DNA of 18,206 nt from DATEXQ01 sp035256745 (GTDB taxonomy: Bacteria; Patescibacteriota; Microgenomatia; UBA8517), in assembly GCA_035256745.1 (NCBI GenBank), contig DATEXQ010000030.1:1-18206 (forward strand). The letters run 5' to 3'. Both the position numbers and the translations under genes were made by a program. The notes under the pieces were generated by a model. The model was not told the origin of the DNA. It saw only the letters and a program-made list of their open reading frames with translations, and did no database searches. This document shows, in pieces, positions 1-5,366 of this stretch. Position 1 is the stretch's first letter. Every line of letters starts with the position of its first letter.

Positions 1-126
1 GCAATTAGGGCAACCGATAAAGTAGTCATTGGGGGAGGTATTTTAGTTTCCTCTACAAATAGACAAGACATTACCCTTAAGGATCTAGAAGATTATTTAA
101 TCCAAGTACAAAAGCAAGTTAGGTAA
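1..126 (+). CDS. C-terminal end of an unrecognised protein (partial)
   Basis: Frame 1 is open from the window edge to TAA at 124-126 and gives 41 residues. The piece has a hydrophobic, glycine-rich stretch (VVIGGGILVSS) followed by a charged helix-like tail ending QVQKQVR. The glycine-rich strand plus terminal helix faintly recalls the C-terminus of an ATP synthase delta subunit, but the match is too weak to name. The strong terminator about 60 bases downstream, on the same strand, supports this being the real end of a transcribed gene. Function is not assigned. Confidence 0.55.
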   Translation, partial: AIRATDKVVIGGGILVSSTNRQDITLKDLEDYLIQVQKQVR

Positions 127-188
127 ATCACTTAATTGCTACAGGAGGTAAAAAGAAATTAGAATAACCCACTCTTATCATTAAATCA

Positions 189-235
189 GCGCCGGTCGGC
201 AATCATAAATACTATTTGCCCCGGCGCATTTTTTT
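189..235 (+). terminator. Rho-independent terminator
   Basis: GCGCCGG (189-195) pairs with CCGGCGC (221-227), and GGCAA (198-202) pairs inside it with TTGCC (216-220), leaving a two-base bulge and a 13-base AT-rich loop. A run of seven T follows at 229-235. The GC content of the stem contrasts sharply with the AT-rich surroundings. It closes the plus-strand gene ending at 126. No T-run follows in the opposite direction, so it should not efficiently stop minus-strand transcription of the membrane-protein gene. Confidence 0.88.
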
Positions 236-244
236 CAATATTCA

Positions 245-910
245 TTATTTGGAAATATTTTCCACAAACCAGTTTTTGATTTTAATAAAAATTGTTATTA
301 GATAAACTCCCACCCCTAATATAAATATCCCCAAAAAAAGCGGATTTTTTGTATTAGTTCCAATAAAATAGGCGTGTATTGCAGCCAAAGGATAAATAAT
401 GTAATTAAGTTTATGAAAGTATCTCCAGTTATTTTTCCACCAAGGCTGTTTTCTTAAAACCGTTGCTGTAACTGCTACTGTTACAAACCAGAAGGCAATT
501 CTCCCGAATGTATAATACAACTCTGGTCTGGTTTTACAAAGAATACAGAAATCTGTGTAAATATAGAAAAATGCAAATACTTTTGTAGCAATTAAAAGAA
601 ATAAAAGATAACTAACAGTATGAGTTAAAATTAAAGAATATAAAATTGCACCTTCAGTTAAATGAAATTTATAAACCCACGAACCAAGTTTTTCTTCGAG
701 GTAATCCATAAAGGCTCCCAAAGGTATCTGAAATGAAAGCATCATAAATGCCCAAAGACCGGCCAGTTTTTGAATGATGCTGAGAATAGTTAATGGAGAT
801 TTTCCAGCTAATATTACTTTAGGAATATCTTTAAATTCTATAAAAAGCGCTAAAAGAAGAAGTGCTACCCAAATAAAAATAAATATTTTCTTAATTTTTA
901 CTTGAGGCAT
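245..910 (-). CDS. Ferric-reductase-like transmembrane (haem-binding) protein
   Basis: A 221-residue integral membrane protein with about six hydrophobic helices. It resembles the ferric reductase-like transmembrane domain family (FRE/NOX/MsrQ type), which carries electrons across the membrane through haem. Four histidines form two pairs: H83/H97 (in FHLTEG and LTHTVS) and H166/H179 (in YFHKLNY and AAIHAYF). The 13-14 residue spacing on two helices is the arrangement expected for haem ligands. No FAD or NAD(P)H domain follows, so a separate partner would be needed. C122 and C125 form a CxxC in a predicted loop. The open frame extends further upstream into the tRNA gene, so the start is taken as ATG at 908-910, directly behind an extended -10 box. 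The substrate is unknown. Confidence 0.75.
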   Translation of the reverse strand: MPQVKIKKIFIFIWVALLLLALFIEFKDIPKVILAGKSPLTILSIIQKLAGLWAFMMLSFQIPLGAFMDYLEEKLGSWVYKFHLTEGAILYSLILTHTVSYLLFLLIATKVFAFFYIYTDFCILCKTRPELYYTFGRIAFWFVTVAVTATVLRKQPWWKNNWRYFHKLNYIIYPLAAIHAYFIGTNTKNPLFLGIFILGVGVYLITIFIKIKNWFVENISK

Positions 911-916
911 AAATTT

Positions 917-925
917 ACTATACCA
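917..925 (-). promoter_or_regulatory. Extended -10 promoter of the membrane-protein gene
   Basis: The minus strand reads TGGTATAGT, an extended -10 (TGnTATAAT type, one mismatch in the hexamer), ending six bases before the ATG at 910. Transcription would begin at or next to the start codon, giving a leaderless mRNA. No Shine-Dalgarno sequence is present. Read-through from the tRNA gene just upstream is an alternative source of transcript. Confidence 0.45.
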
Positions 926-934
926 TAAATTTTG

Positions 935-1008
935 TGGAGTCGGCTGGACTCGAACCAGCGGCCTTCGCAATGTGAATGCGACGCTCTAACCAACTGAGCT
1001 ACGACTCC
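935..1008 (-). tRNA. tRNA-Val (anticodon CAC)
   Basis: A full cloverleaf reads on the minus strand. The acceptor stem is GGAGTCG/CGACTCC, with discriminator A at 935. The D arm is GCTC...GAGC with loop AGTTGGTTA. The anticodon stem TCGCA/TGCGA carries loop TTCACAT, giving anticodon CAC, which reads GUG valine codons. The T arm is GCTGG-TTCGAGT-CCAGC. Length is 74 nt. The 3' CCA is not encoded (ACA follows CTCC), so CCA must be added enzymatically. No intron is seen. Confidence 0.95.
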
Positions 1009-1019
1009 ATTAAACATAT

Positions 1020-1028
1020 ATTTTATCA
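1020..1028 (-). promoter_or_regulatory. Extended -10 promoter for tRNA-Val
   Basis: The minus strand reads TGATAAAAT, an extended -10 element, 11 bases before the first base of the tRNA. That places the transcription start a few bases upstream of the mature 5' end, as expected for a short precursor trimmed by RNase P. The -35 region 17 bp further up (AGAAAT) is poor. Confidence 0.4.
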
Positions 1029-1052
1029 TTTTTAGCTTATTAATTTCTATTG

Positions 1053-1080
1053 TTGACATGTTATGAAAAATATGGATAAA
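1053..1080 (+). promoter_or_regulatory. guaB: Possible promoter of the IMPDH/GMP reductase-family gene
   Basis: A perfect -35 TTGACA lies at 1053-1058 and a weak -10 GATAAA at 1075-1080 (16-bp spacing). If used, transcription would begin near 1086, inside the annotated open frame, and translation would have to start at a downstream codon close to ATG 1084. A TGTTATGAA element at 1059-1067 could instead serve the ATG at 1072. The sequence does not decide between them. Confidence 0.3.
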
Positions 1081-2160
1081 TTGATGCTTGTGGCAATTTT
1101 AAAACATAGATTTCCCTTGGGTTTATCTTATGATGATGTACTTCTGATTCCGCAATATTCAAAAATACAAAGCCGTTCGGAAGTAAATTTAATATCCCAA
1201 ATCACACCCAGAATTAAACTCACGCTTCCTATTACCAGCGCTCCCATGACAGATGTAACAGGAGTTGATATGGCAATACAGCTTGCAAAACTAGGGGGGT
1301 TGGGTTTTATTCCCAGATTTGTGTCTGAGGAAGAACAAGCAGATATGGTTTATAAAGTAAAAAAAGCAAAGGTTTTGGTAGGTGCCGCTGTGGGGCTTAG
1401 AAATGATTTTATAAAAAGAGCGGAAATGTTGGTAAAGGCGGGTACGGATACAATATTGTTGGATGTGGCAAACGGCTATATGCAAAAAGCAATAGATGCG
1501 ACAAAAATACTAAAACATCTTTTTGGAAAAAGTGTCGATATTATGTCCGGTTTAGTTGCTACATCCGAAGGAGCTGAAAATTTATTTAAGGCAGGTGCTG
1601 ACTGTGTTCATGTTGGAATCGGCGGAGGTTCTATCTGCACCACAAGAGTAACAACCGGAGTCGGGGTTCCTAATATTACTACAATTATAGATACTGCCAA
1701 GGTAGCCAGAAATTTTAAAAAAACAATTATCATTGATGCAGGTGCAAAAAATTCAGGTGATATAGTCAAAGCTTTAGCAGCAGGCTGTTCAGCTGTTAGA
1801 ACAGGTAACCTGCTTGCTGGAACAAAAGAAGCTCCTGGAAAATTAGTAATAATTAAAGGTAAAAAATATAAAGAATACAAAGGCTCAACATCGGTTACCG
1901 AAAAAAAGTTTCATTTAGAAAAAGGGGTAGTTTTTAATAGAAACTACATAAATCATATTGAAGGAGTTGAAAGTTTGGTTCCATACAAGGGAACTTTGGA
2001 AAATCATCTAGCAATAATTGTTGCGGGAATAAAATCAGGATTCTCCTACTGTGGAGCAAGGAATTTACCAGAATTACAAAGAAAAGCCAAATTTATTAGA
2101 ATTACACCAGGGGGTTTTACAGAAAGTAATGCCCATGATGTAATTTTGATTAAAAAATAA
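1063..2160 (+). CDS. guaB: IMP dehydrogenase / GMP reductase family protein without CBS domains
   Basis: Residues about 17-360 form a single TIM barrel of the IMPDH/GMPR family. This family oxidises IMP to XMP or reduces GMP to IMP through a covalent cysteine intermediate. Visible motifs are LSYDDVLLIP near the N-terminus, the catalytic loop GGGSICTTRVTTGVGVP with Cys192, SGDIVKALAAG (231-241), YKGTLENH (308-315) and the IMPDH-like end FIRITPGGFTESNAHDV. At 365 residues it lacks the CBS pair of typical IMPDH (about 490 residues); the barrel runs straight from VKKAK to VLVGAAVG. Two conserved segments are altered: the phosphate loop reads DAGAKNSG rather than DGGIxxSG, and VRTGNLLAG replaces VMLGSLLAG. 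Dehydrogenase versus reductase is unresolved. ATGs at 1063, 1072 and 1084 are all possible starts; no Shine-Dalgarno is seen. Confidence 0.85.
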   Translation: MKNMDKLMLVAILKHRFPLGLSYDDVLLIPQYSKIQSRSEVNLISQITPRIKLTLPITSAPMTDVTGVDMAIQLAKLGGLGFIPRFVSEEEQADMVYKVKKAKVLVGAAVGLRNDFIKRAEMLVKAGTDTILLDVANGYMQKAIDATKILKHLFGKSVDIMSGLVATSEGAENLFKAGADCVHVGIGGGSICTTRVTTGVGVPNITTIIDTAKVARNFKKTIIIDAGAKNSGDIVKALAAGCSAVRTGNLLAGTKEAPGKLVIIKGKKYKEYKGSTSVTEKKFHLEKGVVFNRNYINHIEGVESLVPYKGTLENHLAIIVAGIKSGFSYCGARNLPELQRKAKFIRITPGGFTESNAHDVILIKK

Positions 2161-2167
2161 TCTCCTC

Positions 2168-2197
2168 TTGTTTTAATATGTTTTACCTTTCTATAAT
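2168..2197 (+). promoter_or_regulatory. lepB: lepB promoter predicting a leaderless mRNA
   Basis: -35 TTGTTT at 2168-2173, an 18-bp spacer, and a perfect -10 TATAAT at 2192-2197. Six bases separate the -10 from the ATG at 2204, so the predicted start of transcription coincides with the A of the start codon. There is no Shine-Dalgarno sequence and no room for one. Confidence 0.65.
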
Positions 2198-2203
2198 CAT
2201 ACT

Positions 2204-2767
2204 ATGAATATTTTCAGACGATTAGGCGCATTTTTCTTGGATATCCTACAAATTGTGGTTCTTGCTTTTGCTCTTTTCCTTTTTATGTACCTTCTGGTTT
2301 TCCAACCACATAAAATTAAGGGAAATTCCATGCAACCCAACTTTCCCGATGGCGAATATCTTCTTACTGATAAAGTAACTTACAGATTTGAACAACCCAA
2401 AAGAGGAGATGTAATTGTATTTAAAGCCCCGACCGATGAAAGTGAAGAATATATTAAAAGGATAATAGGACTCCCGGGTGATACTATATCTCTAAAAGAA
2501 GGAAAAATATTTATAAATGGAAAACAACTCGATGAAAGCTATTTACCACAAAGTTTGGAAACATTCGGAAGTTCATTTTTGAAAGAAGGTGAAGAAATAA
2601 AAGTTACAGACAATGTATTTTTTGTATTAGGGGATAACCGTCCATTTTCCTCGGATTCAAGAACTTGGGGATTTGTAGATAAAAATAAAATTACCGGACG
2701 AGCATGGTTAATATATTGGCCAATAAATAAGGCTGGAAGCATTCAAAAGGTATTTTATAATATTTAA
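2204..2767 (+). CDS. lepB: Signal peptidase I
   Basis: A 187-residue type I signal peptidase (S26 family), which cleaves signal peptides from exported proteins on the outer face of the membrane. One N-terminal transmembrane helix (about residues 12-33) is followed by the catalytic serine in GNSMQPNF (Ser42) and the general-base lysine in YIKRIIGLPGD (Lys85). The conserved Box D/E, GDNRPFSSDSRTWG, is at 143-156. Length is like Gram-positive SipS-type enzymes rather than the longer E. coli LepB. The start follows a perfect -10 box directly and is probably leaderless. The gene ends tail-to-tail with parB, sharing the four bases TTAA at 2764-2767. Assignment is secure. Confidence 0.95.
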   Translation: MNIFRRLGAFFLDILQIVVLAFALFLFMYLLVFQPHKIKGNSMQPNFPDGEYLLTDKVTYRFEQPKRGDVIVFKAPTDESEEYIKRIIGLPGDTISLKEGKIFINGKQLDESYLPQSLETFGSSFLKEGEEIKVTDNVFFVLGDNRPFSSDSRTWGFVDKNKITGRAWLIYWPINKAGSIQKVFYNI

Positions 2768-3618
2768 GAAGTTACCGACTTATAAATTTTTTGAAGCCTA
2801 TCTTCAGTTTCTTGTAAACCTCCCTTTAATATAAATGTGACTCTTGTTTCTCTTCTTGAACGAGCCAGCTTTACCAATGTTGACCTATTTTTTGTTTCTT
2901 CTTCACCGGGAGTAAGAGGAATAAGAGCTGTCTGCATCTCTTCCTGAATTTTATCTATTTCTTCGGAGACTATCCTCATAGCGTTTCTATCCGTTCTTTT
3001 CTTTGGCTCTTGACCAACTTTATGTTTCATCCTTCTTGCCAACTCTTCCGCACGCCTTACAGATCCACTTTCCCTCAAAATAATCTTATAAGCCTCAATC
3101 ATCAAATCCGTATCATCAATTGCAGCCAAAGCTCTGGCATGACCCTCTGAAATTAATCCTGAAAGCAGACCGTCTTTTAAGGCATCTGGAAGTGTTAAAA
3201 GTCTTATTGAATTGGAGACATAGGCAACGGATTTGCCGATTCTGACAGCAACTTCCGAAGTTGTTAATCCAAATTCGTTTAAAAGTCTTTCAAATCCTTT
3301 GGCTCTATCCAATGGATTTAAATCAACTCTTTGAACATTCTCAACCAAAGCCATTTCAAGCATTCCTTTTGGTGTGGTTTCCCTAATAATTGCCGGTACG
3401 TGAGTCAAACCTGCTAACTTTGAAGCCCTCCATCTTCTTTCACCGGCAATAATCTGAAAACCAGCGGGAGTTTTGGCTACTACCAAAGGTTCTAATATAC
3501 CATGTTCTTTAATCGAATCTATTAAATCCACCAGGCTCTCCGGAGTTATTGCCCCTCTCGGTTGTAAGGGATTGGCATTTAACTCGTTGACATCTATTTG
3601 GATTATTTCTTCTGCCAT
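2764..3618 (-). CDS. parB: ParB-family chromosome partitioning protein
   Basis: A 284-residue ParB/Spo0J-type protein. ParB is a CTP-dependent clamp that loads at parS sites and helps segregate origins together with ParA. Visible features are an N-terminal ParB/Srx-like domain with the GERRWR CTP-binding motif (59-64) and ENVQR (93-97), a helix-turn-helix around 119-140 (TTSEVAVRIGKSVAYVSNSI), and the GHARAL segment at 159-164. The C-terminal 80 residues are charged and would hold the dimerisation region. ATG is three bases after the rpmA stop, so it is translated from the rpmA mRNA; there is no Shine-Dalgarno. No parA and no obvious parS palindrome is seen in this window. Placement behind ribosomal protein genes instead of beside parA is the odd point. 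Confidence 0.93.
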   Translation of the reverse strand: MAEEIIQIDVNELNANPLQPRGAITPESLVDLIDSIKEHGILEPLVVAKTPAGFQIIAGERRWRASKLAGLTHVPAIIRETTPKGMLEMALVENVQRVDLNPLDRAKGFERLLNEFGLTTSEVAVRIGKSVAYVSNSIRLLTLPDALKDGLLSGLISEGHARALAAIDDTDLMIEAYKIILRESGSVRRAEELARRMKHKVGQEPKKRTDRNAMRIVSEEIDKIQEEMQTALIPLTPGEEETKNRSTLVKLARSRRETRVTFILKGGLQETEDRLQKIYKSVTS

Positions 3619-3621
3619 GAT

Positions 3622-3867
3622 TTAGTTTACCGATACAATTTTTTTACCTAACTTCTTACCAAATTTAACTACTCCCTCTTTTAATGCATAAAGAGTATGG
3701 TCTCTTCCGACTCCAACGTTTTTGCCTGCTGACATTTTAGTACCTCTTTGTCTTACAATAATTTCTCCGGGAGTAATTTTCTCTCCGTGGTTTTTCTTTG
3801 CTTCCAATCTTTTGCCTGCTGGACTTACGTGCTGTGATATTTTACCGCCTGCTTTTTTCTTTGCCAT
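3622..3867 (-). CDS. rpmA: 50S ribosomal protein L27
   Basis: An 81-residue L27, whose flexible N-terminus reaches towards the peptidyl-transferase centre. It begins MAKKKAGGK without the Firmicutes-type cleavable N-terminal extension. The family core is clear: GEIIVRQRGTKMSAGKNVGVGRDHTLYALKEGVVKF. The usual early NGRDS/KRLGVK block is shortened and replaced by a lysine-rich segment. It follows rplU by 81 bp, a gap that holds a near-consensus promoter predicting a leader of only about a dozen bases. parB follows three bases after the stop. Confidence 0.96.
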   Translation of the reverse strand: MAKKKAGGKISQHVSPAGKRLEAKKNHGEKITPGEIIVRQRGTKMSAGKNVGVGRDHTLYALKEGVVKFGKKLGKKIVSVN

Positions 3868-3885
3868 ATTATTTGACTAAAAAAC

Positions 3886-3914
3886 AATATAATCTATATT
3901 TTCACAGCTGTCAA
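3886..3914 (-). promoter_or_regulatory. Near-consensus sigma70-type promoter for rpmA-parB
   Basis: On the minus strand there is a perfect -35 TTGACA (3914 down to 3909), a spacer of exactly 17 bp, and -10 TATATT (3891 down to 3886). The predicted start near 3879 leaves about 12 bases before the rpmA ATG, with no Shine-Dalgarno sequence in them. It is the best-matching promoter in the window. Confidence 0.75.
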
Positions 3915-3948
3915 GAGAGCAGAAGTATATGTTCTGATATATATTGTC

Positions 3949-4260
3949 TTATTTCTTCAAAGAAATTTTTTCAATTAGAAGACGTGTGTATTGAGGACGA
4001 AAACCTGTCTTTCTTCTATAGCGTGATTTTGCCTTAAATTTGATTACATCTATTTTTTTTCCTTTTTCTTCTCCTAATACTTTACATTGTACGACTACAT
4101 CTTTAAGAGACGGTTTTCCAACCACAACTTTTTCTCCTTCAACTAGAAGAAGTACGTCTATTTGGGGTTTACCAGATATTTTGTTAACCAAAATTTCCTC
4201 TTTTTCAGAAACTTTATATTGGCTTCCTCCAACTTTTATGACTGTATATTTTTTATCCAT
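3949..4260 (-). CDS. rplU: 50S ribosomal protein L21
   Basis: A 103-residue L21, a 23S rRNA-binding protein of the large subunit. It opens with the family signature YTVIKVGGSQYKV and ends with the basic RNA-binding part FKAKSRYRRKTGFRPQYTRLLIEKI. Length is standard. rplU-rpmA adjacency is typical of bacteria. The ATG at 4258-4260 follows rodA by 44 bp. AAGGA lies 11 bases upstream as a loose Shine-Dalgarno; a TATAAA five bases before the ATG could alternatively be a -10. Confidence 0.96.
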   Translation of the reverse strand: MDKKYTVIKVGGSQYKVSEKEEILVNKISGKPQIDVLLLVEGEKVVVGKPSLKDVVVQCKVLGEEKGKKIDVIKFKAKSRYRRKTGFRPQYTRLLIEKISLKK

Positions 4261-4304
4261 ATTCGTTTATATCCTTGCTATTGTATAGTTTTAAAAAAAC
4301 AAAC

Positions 4305-5366
4305 TCAAGATTTAGTATATTTGGTGGCTCCCAAAGCAATTCCCAAAGTTATCATTGTAGCCAAAAGTGATGAACCCCCAGCAGAAATTAAAGGCAATGG
4401 TAATCCTGTTATGGGGAGAAGTCCCAAATTCATTCCGACGTTAACAACAGTTTGTATTAAAAAAGTAATCACAACTCCCGCAAGAAATGCTCTTCCAGCA
4501 GGATTTATAGGTGCATCCATAAATTTTGTCAAACGCCATAAAATGAAAAATATCCCAAAAAGAAGAAGAAACGCTCCCATAAAACCCAATTCCTCAGCAG
4601 TTGATGCAAAAATAAAATCCGTATGCTTCTCGGGCAAAAATGACAACTGTGTTTGTACTCCTTTACCCAATCCCCTACCAAAAAATTTTCCACTACCCAC
4701 GGAAATCATAGATTGGATGCTGTTATATCCCGATTTTAAAGGATCGGATGAAGGATCAAAAAAAGCTCTAATTCTATCCTGCTGATATGGAGCGAGAACT
4801 TTAAAAAGCAAGGGGGTTAACATAATTAAAATAAAAAAACCCACCAGTAATTTCTTTTTATTTAAGCCGGCAGATATGACAATACCCAAAAAACCTACTG
4901 CCATTAATACGGTCATTCCTAATGCGGGTTGAACTAAAATCAGAAAAGCGGGAATTAATAAAAGAATAATCGATTTGATCAGTATTTTATAATTAAGTTG
5001 TTCTTTGGTTAAATAATTAGCAAAAAATATCAAGAGAAAAGGTCTAACCAATTCTGCAGGTTGAATGGTTAATGCTCCTATGGGTATCCAACGAAGCGCA
5101 CCTCTCGAAACTTGTCCAATAAAAAGCGGGAGTATCAAAAACAAGATACTAAATATATATAAATGTTTAGAAAAAATTGAAATAACCTCAAAATCCAATT
5201 TAGAAAAAATAAAAAAAGCAATAAGTCCTAATATTATATATAGAAAGTATAAAGGGAATAAAAACTTCGCTATAGAATTTAAAATTAACAAACTAAAAAT
5301 CAACATGAAGAAAATACCCAAAATATATGGCATATCCATCCGAACTTCTTTGAGGTTATTATCCAT
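4305..5366 (-). CDS. rodA: RodA-type SEDS peptidoglycan polymerase
   Basis: A 353-residue SEDS-family protein with about ten transmembrane helices. SEDS proteins polymerise lipid II into glycan strands together with a class B PBP. Family motifs include RGALRWIPIG, IQPAELVRPF, SDPLKSGYNSIQS, GRGLGKGVQTQLSFLPEKHTDFIFAST (holding the catalytic Asp of the EKHTDF motif) and ITGLPLPLISAGGSS. EKHTDF and the short loops fit RodA better than FtsW, and a separate FtsW lies at 12685-13785. ATG overlaps the ileS stop by 8 bp (ATGGATAA), and AAGGA sits about seven bases before it, so translation follows ileS on the same mRNA. The neighbouring genes do not include mreB or mreC. Confidence 0.93.
   Translation of the reverse strand: MDNNLKEVRMDMPYILGIFFMLIFSLLILNSIAKFLFPLYFLYIILGLIAFFIFSKLDFEVISIFSKHLYIFSILFLILPLFIGQVSRGALRWIPIGALTIQPAELVRPFLLIFFANYLTKEQLNYKILIKSIILLLIPAFLILVQPALGMTVLMAVGFLGIVISAGLNKKKLLVGFFILIMLTPLLFKVLAPYQQDRIRAFFDPSSDPLKSGYNSIQSMISVGSGKFFGRGLGKGVQTQLSFLPEKHTDFIFASTAEELGFMGAFLLLFGIFFILWRLTKFMDAPINPAGRAFLAGVVITFLIQTVVNVGMNLGLLPITGLPLPLISAGGSSLLATMITLGIALGATKYTKS

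Noticed and set aside
135..167. AGGAGG-like element and a short frame between the first gene and the terminator
   Set aside because: GGAGG at 144-148 has no start codon at usable distance before the stop at 165-167, so I see no gene; it is untranslated trailer.
911..970. Longer N-terminus of the haem-type membrane protein starting at 970
   Set aside because: The extra 20 codons are read through the tRNA-Val gene, so the ATG at 910 behind the -10 box is used instead.
2764..3618. parS site near parB
   Set aside because: I looked for a GTTTCACGTGAAAC-like 14-16 bp palindrome around parB and across the window by eye and found none; it may lie elsewhere in the genome.
4162..4785. Plus-strand open frame of 207 codons across rplU and rodA
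   Set aside because: It spans two real genes on the other strand plus their intergenic gap and shows no protein family features; it is a by-product of AT-rich antisense sequence.
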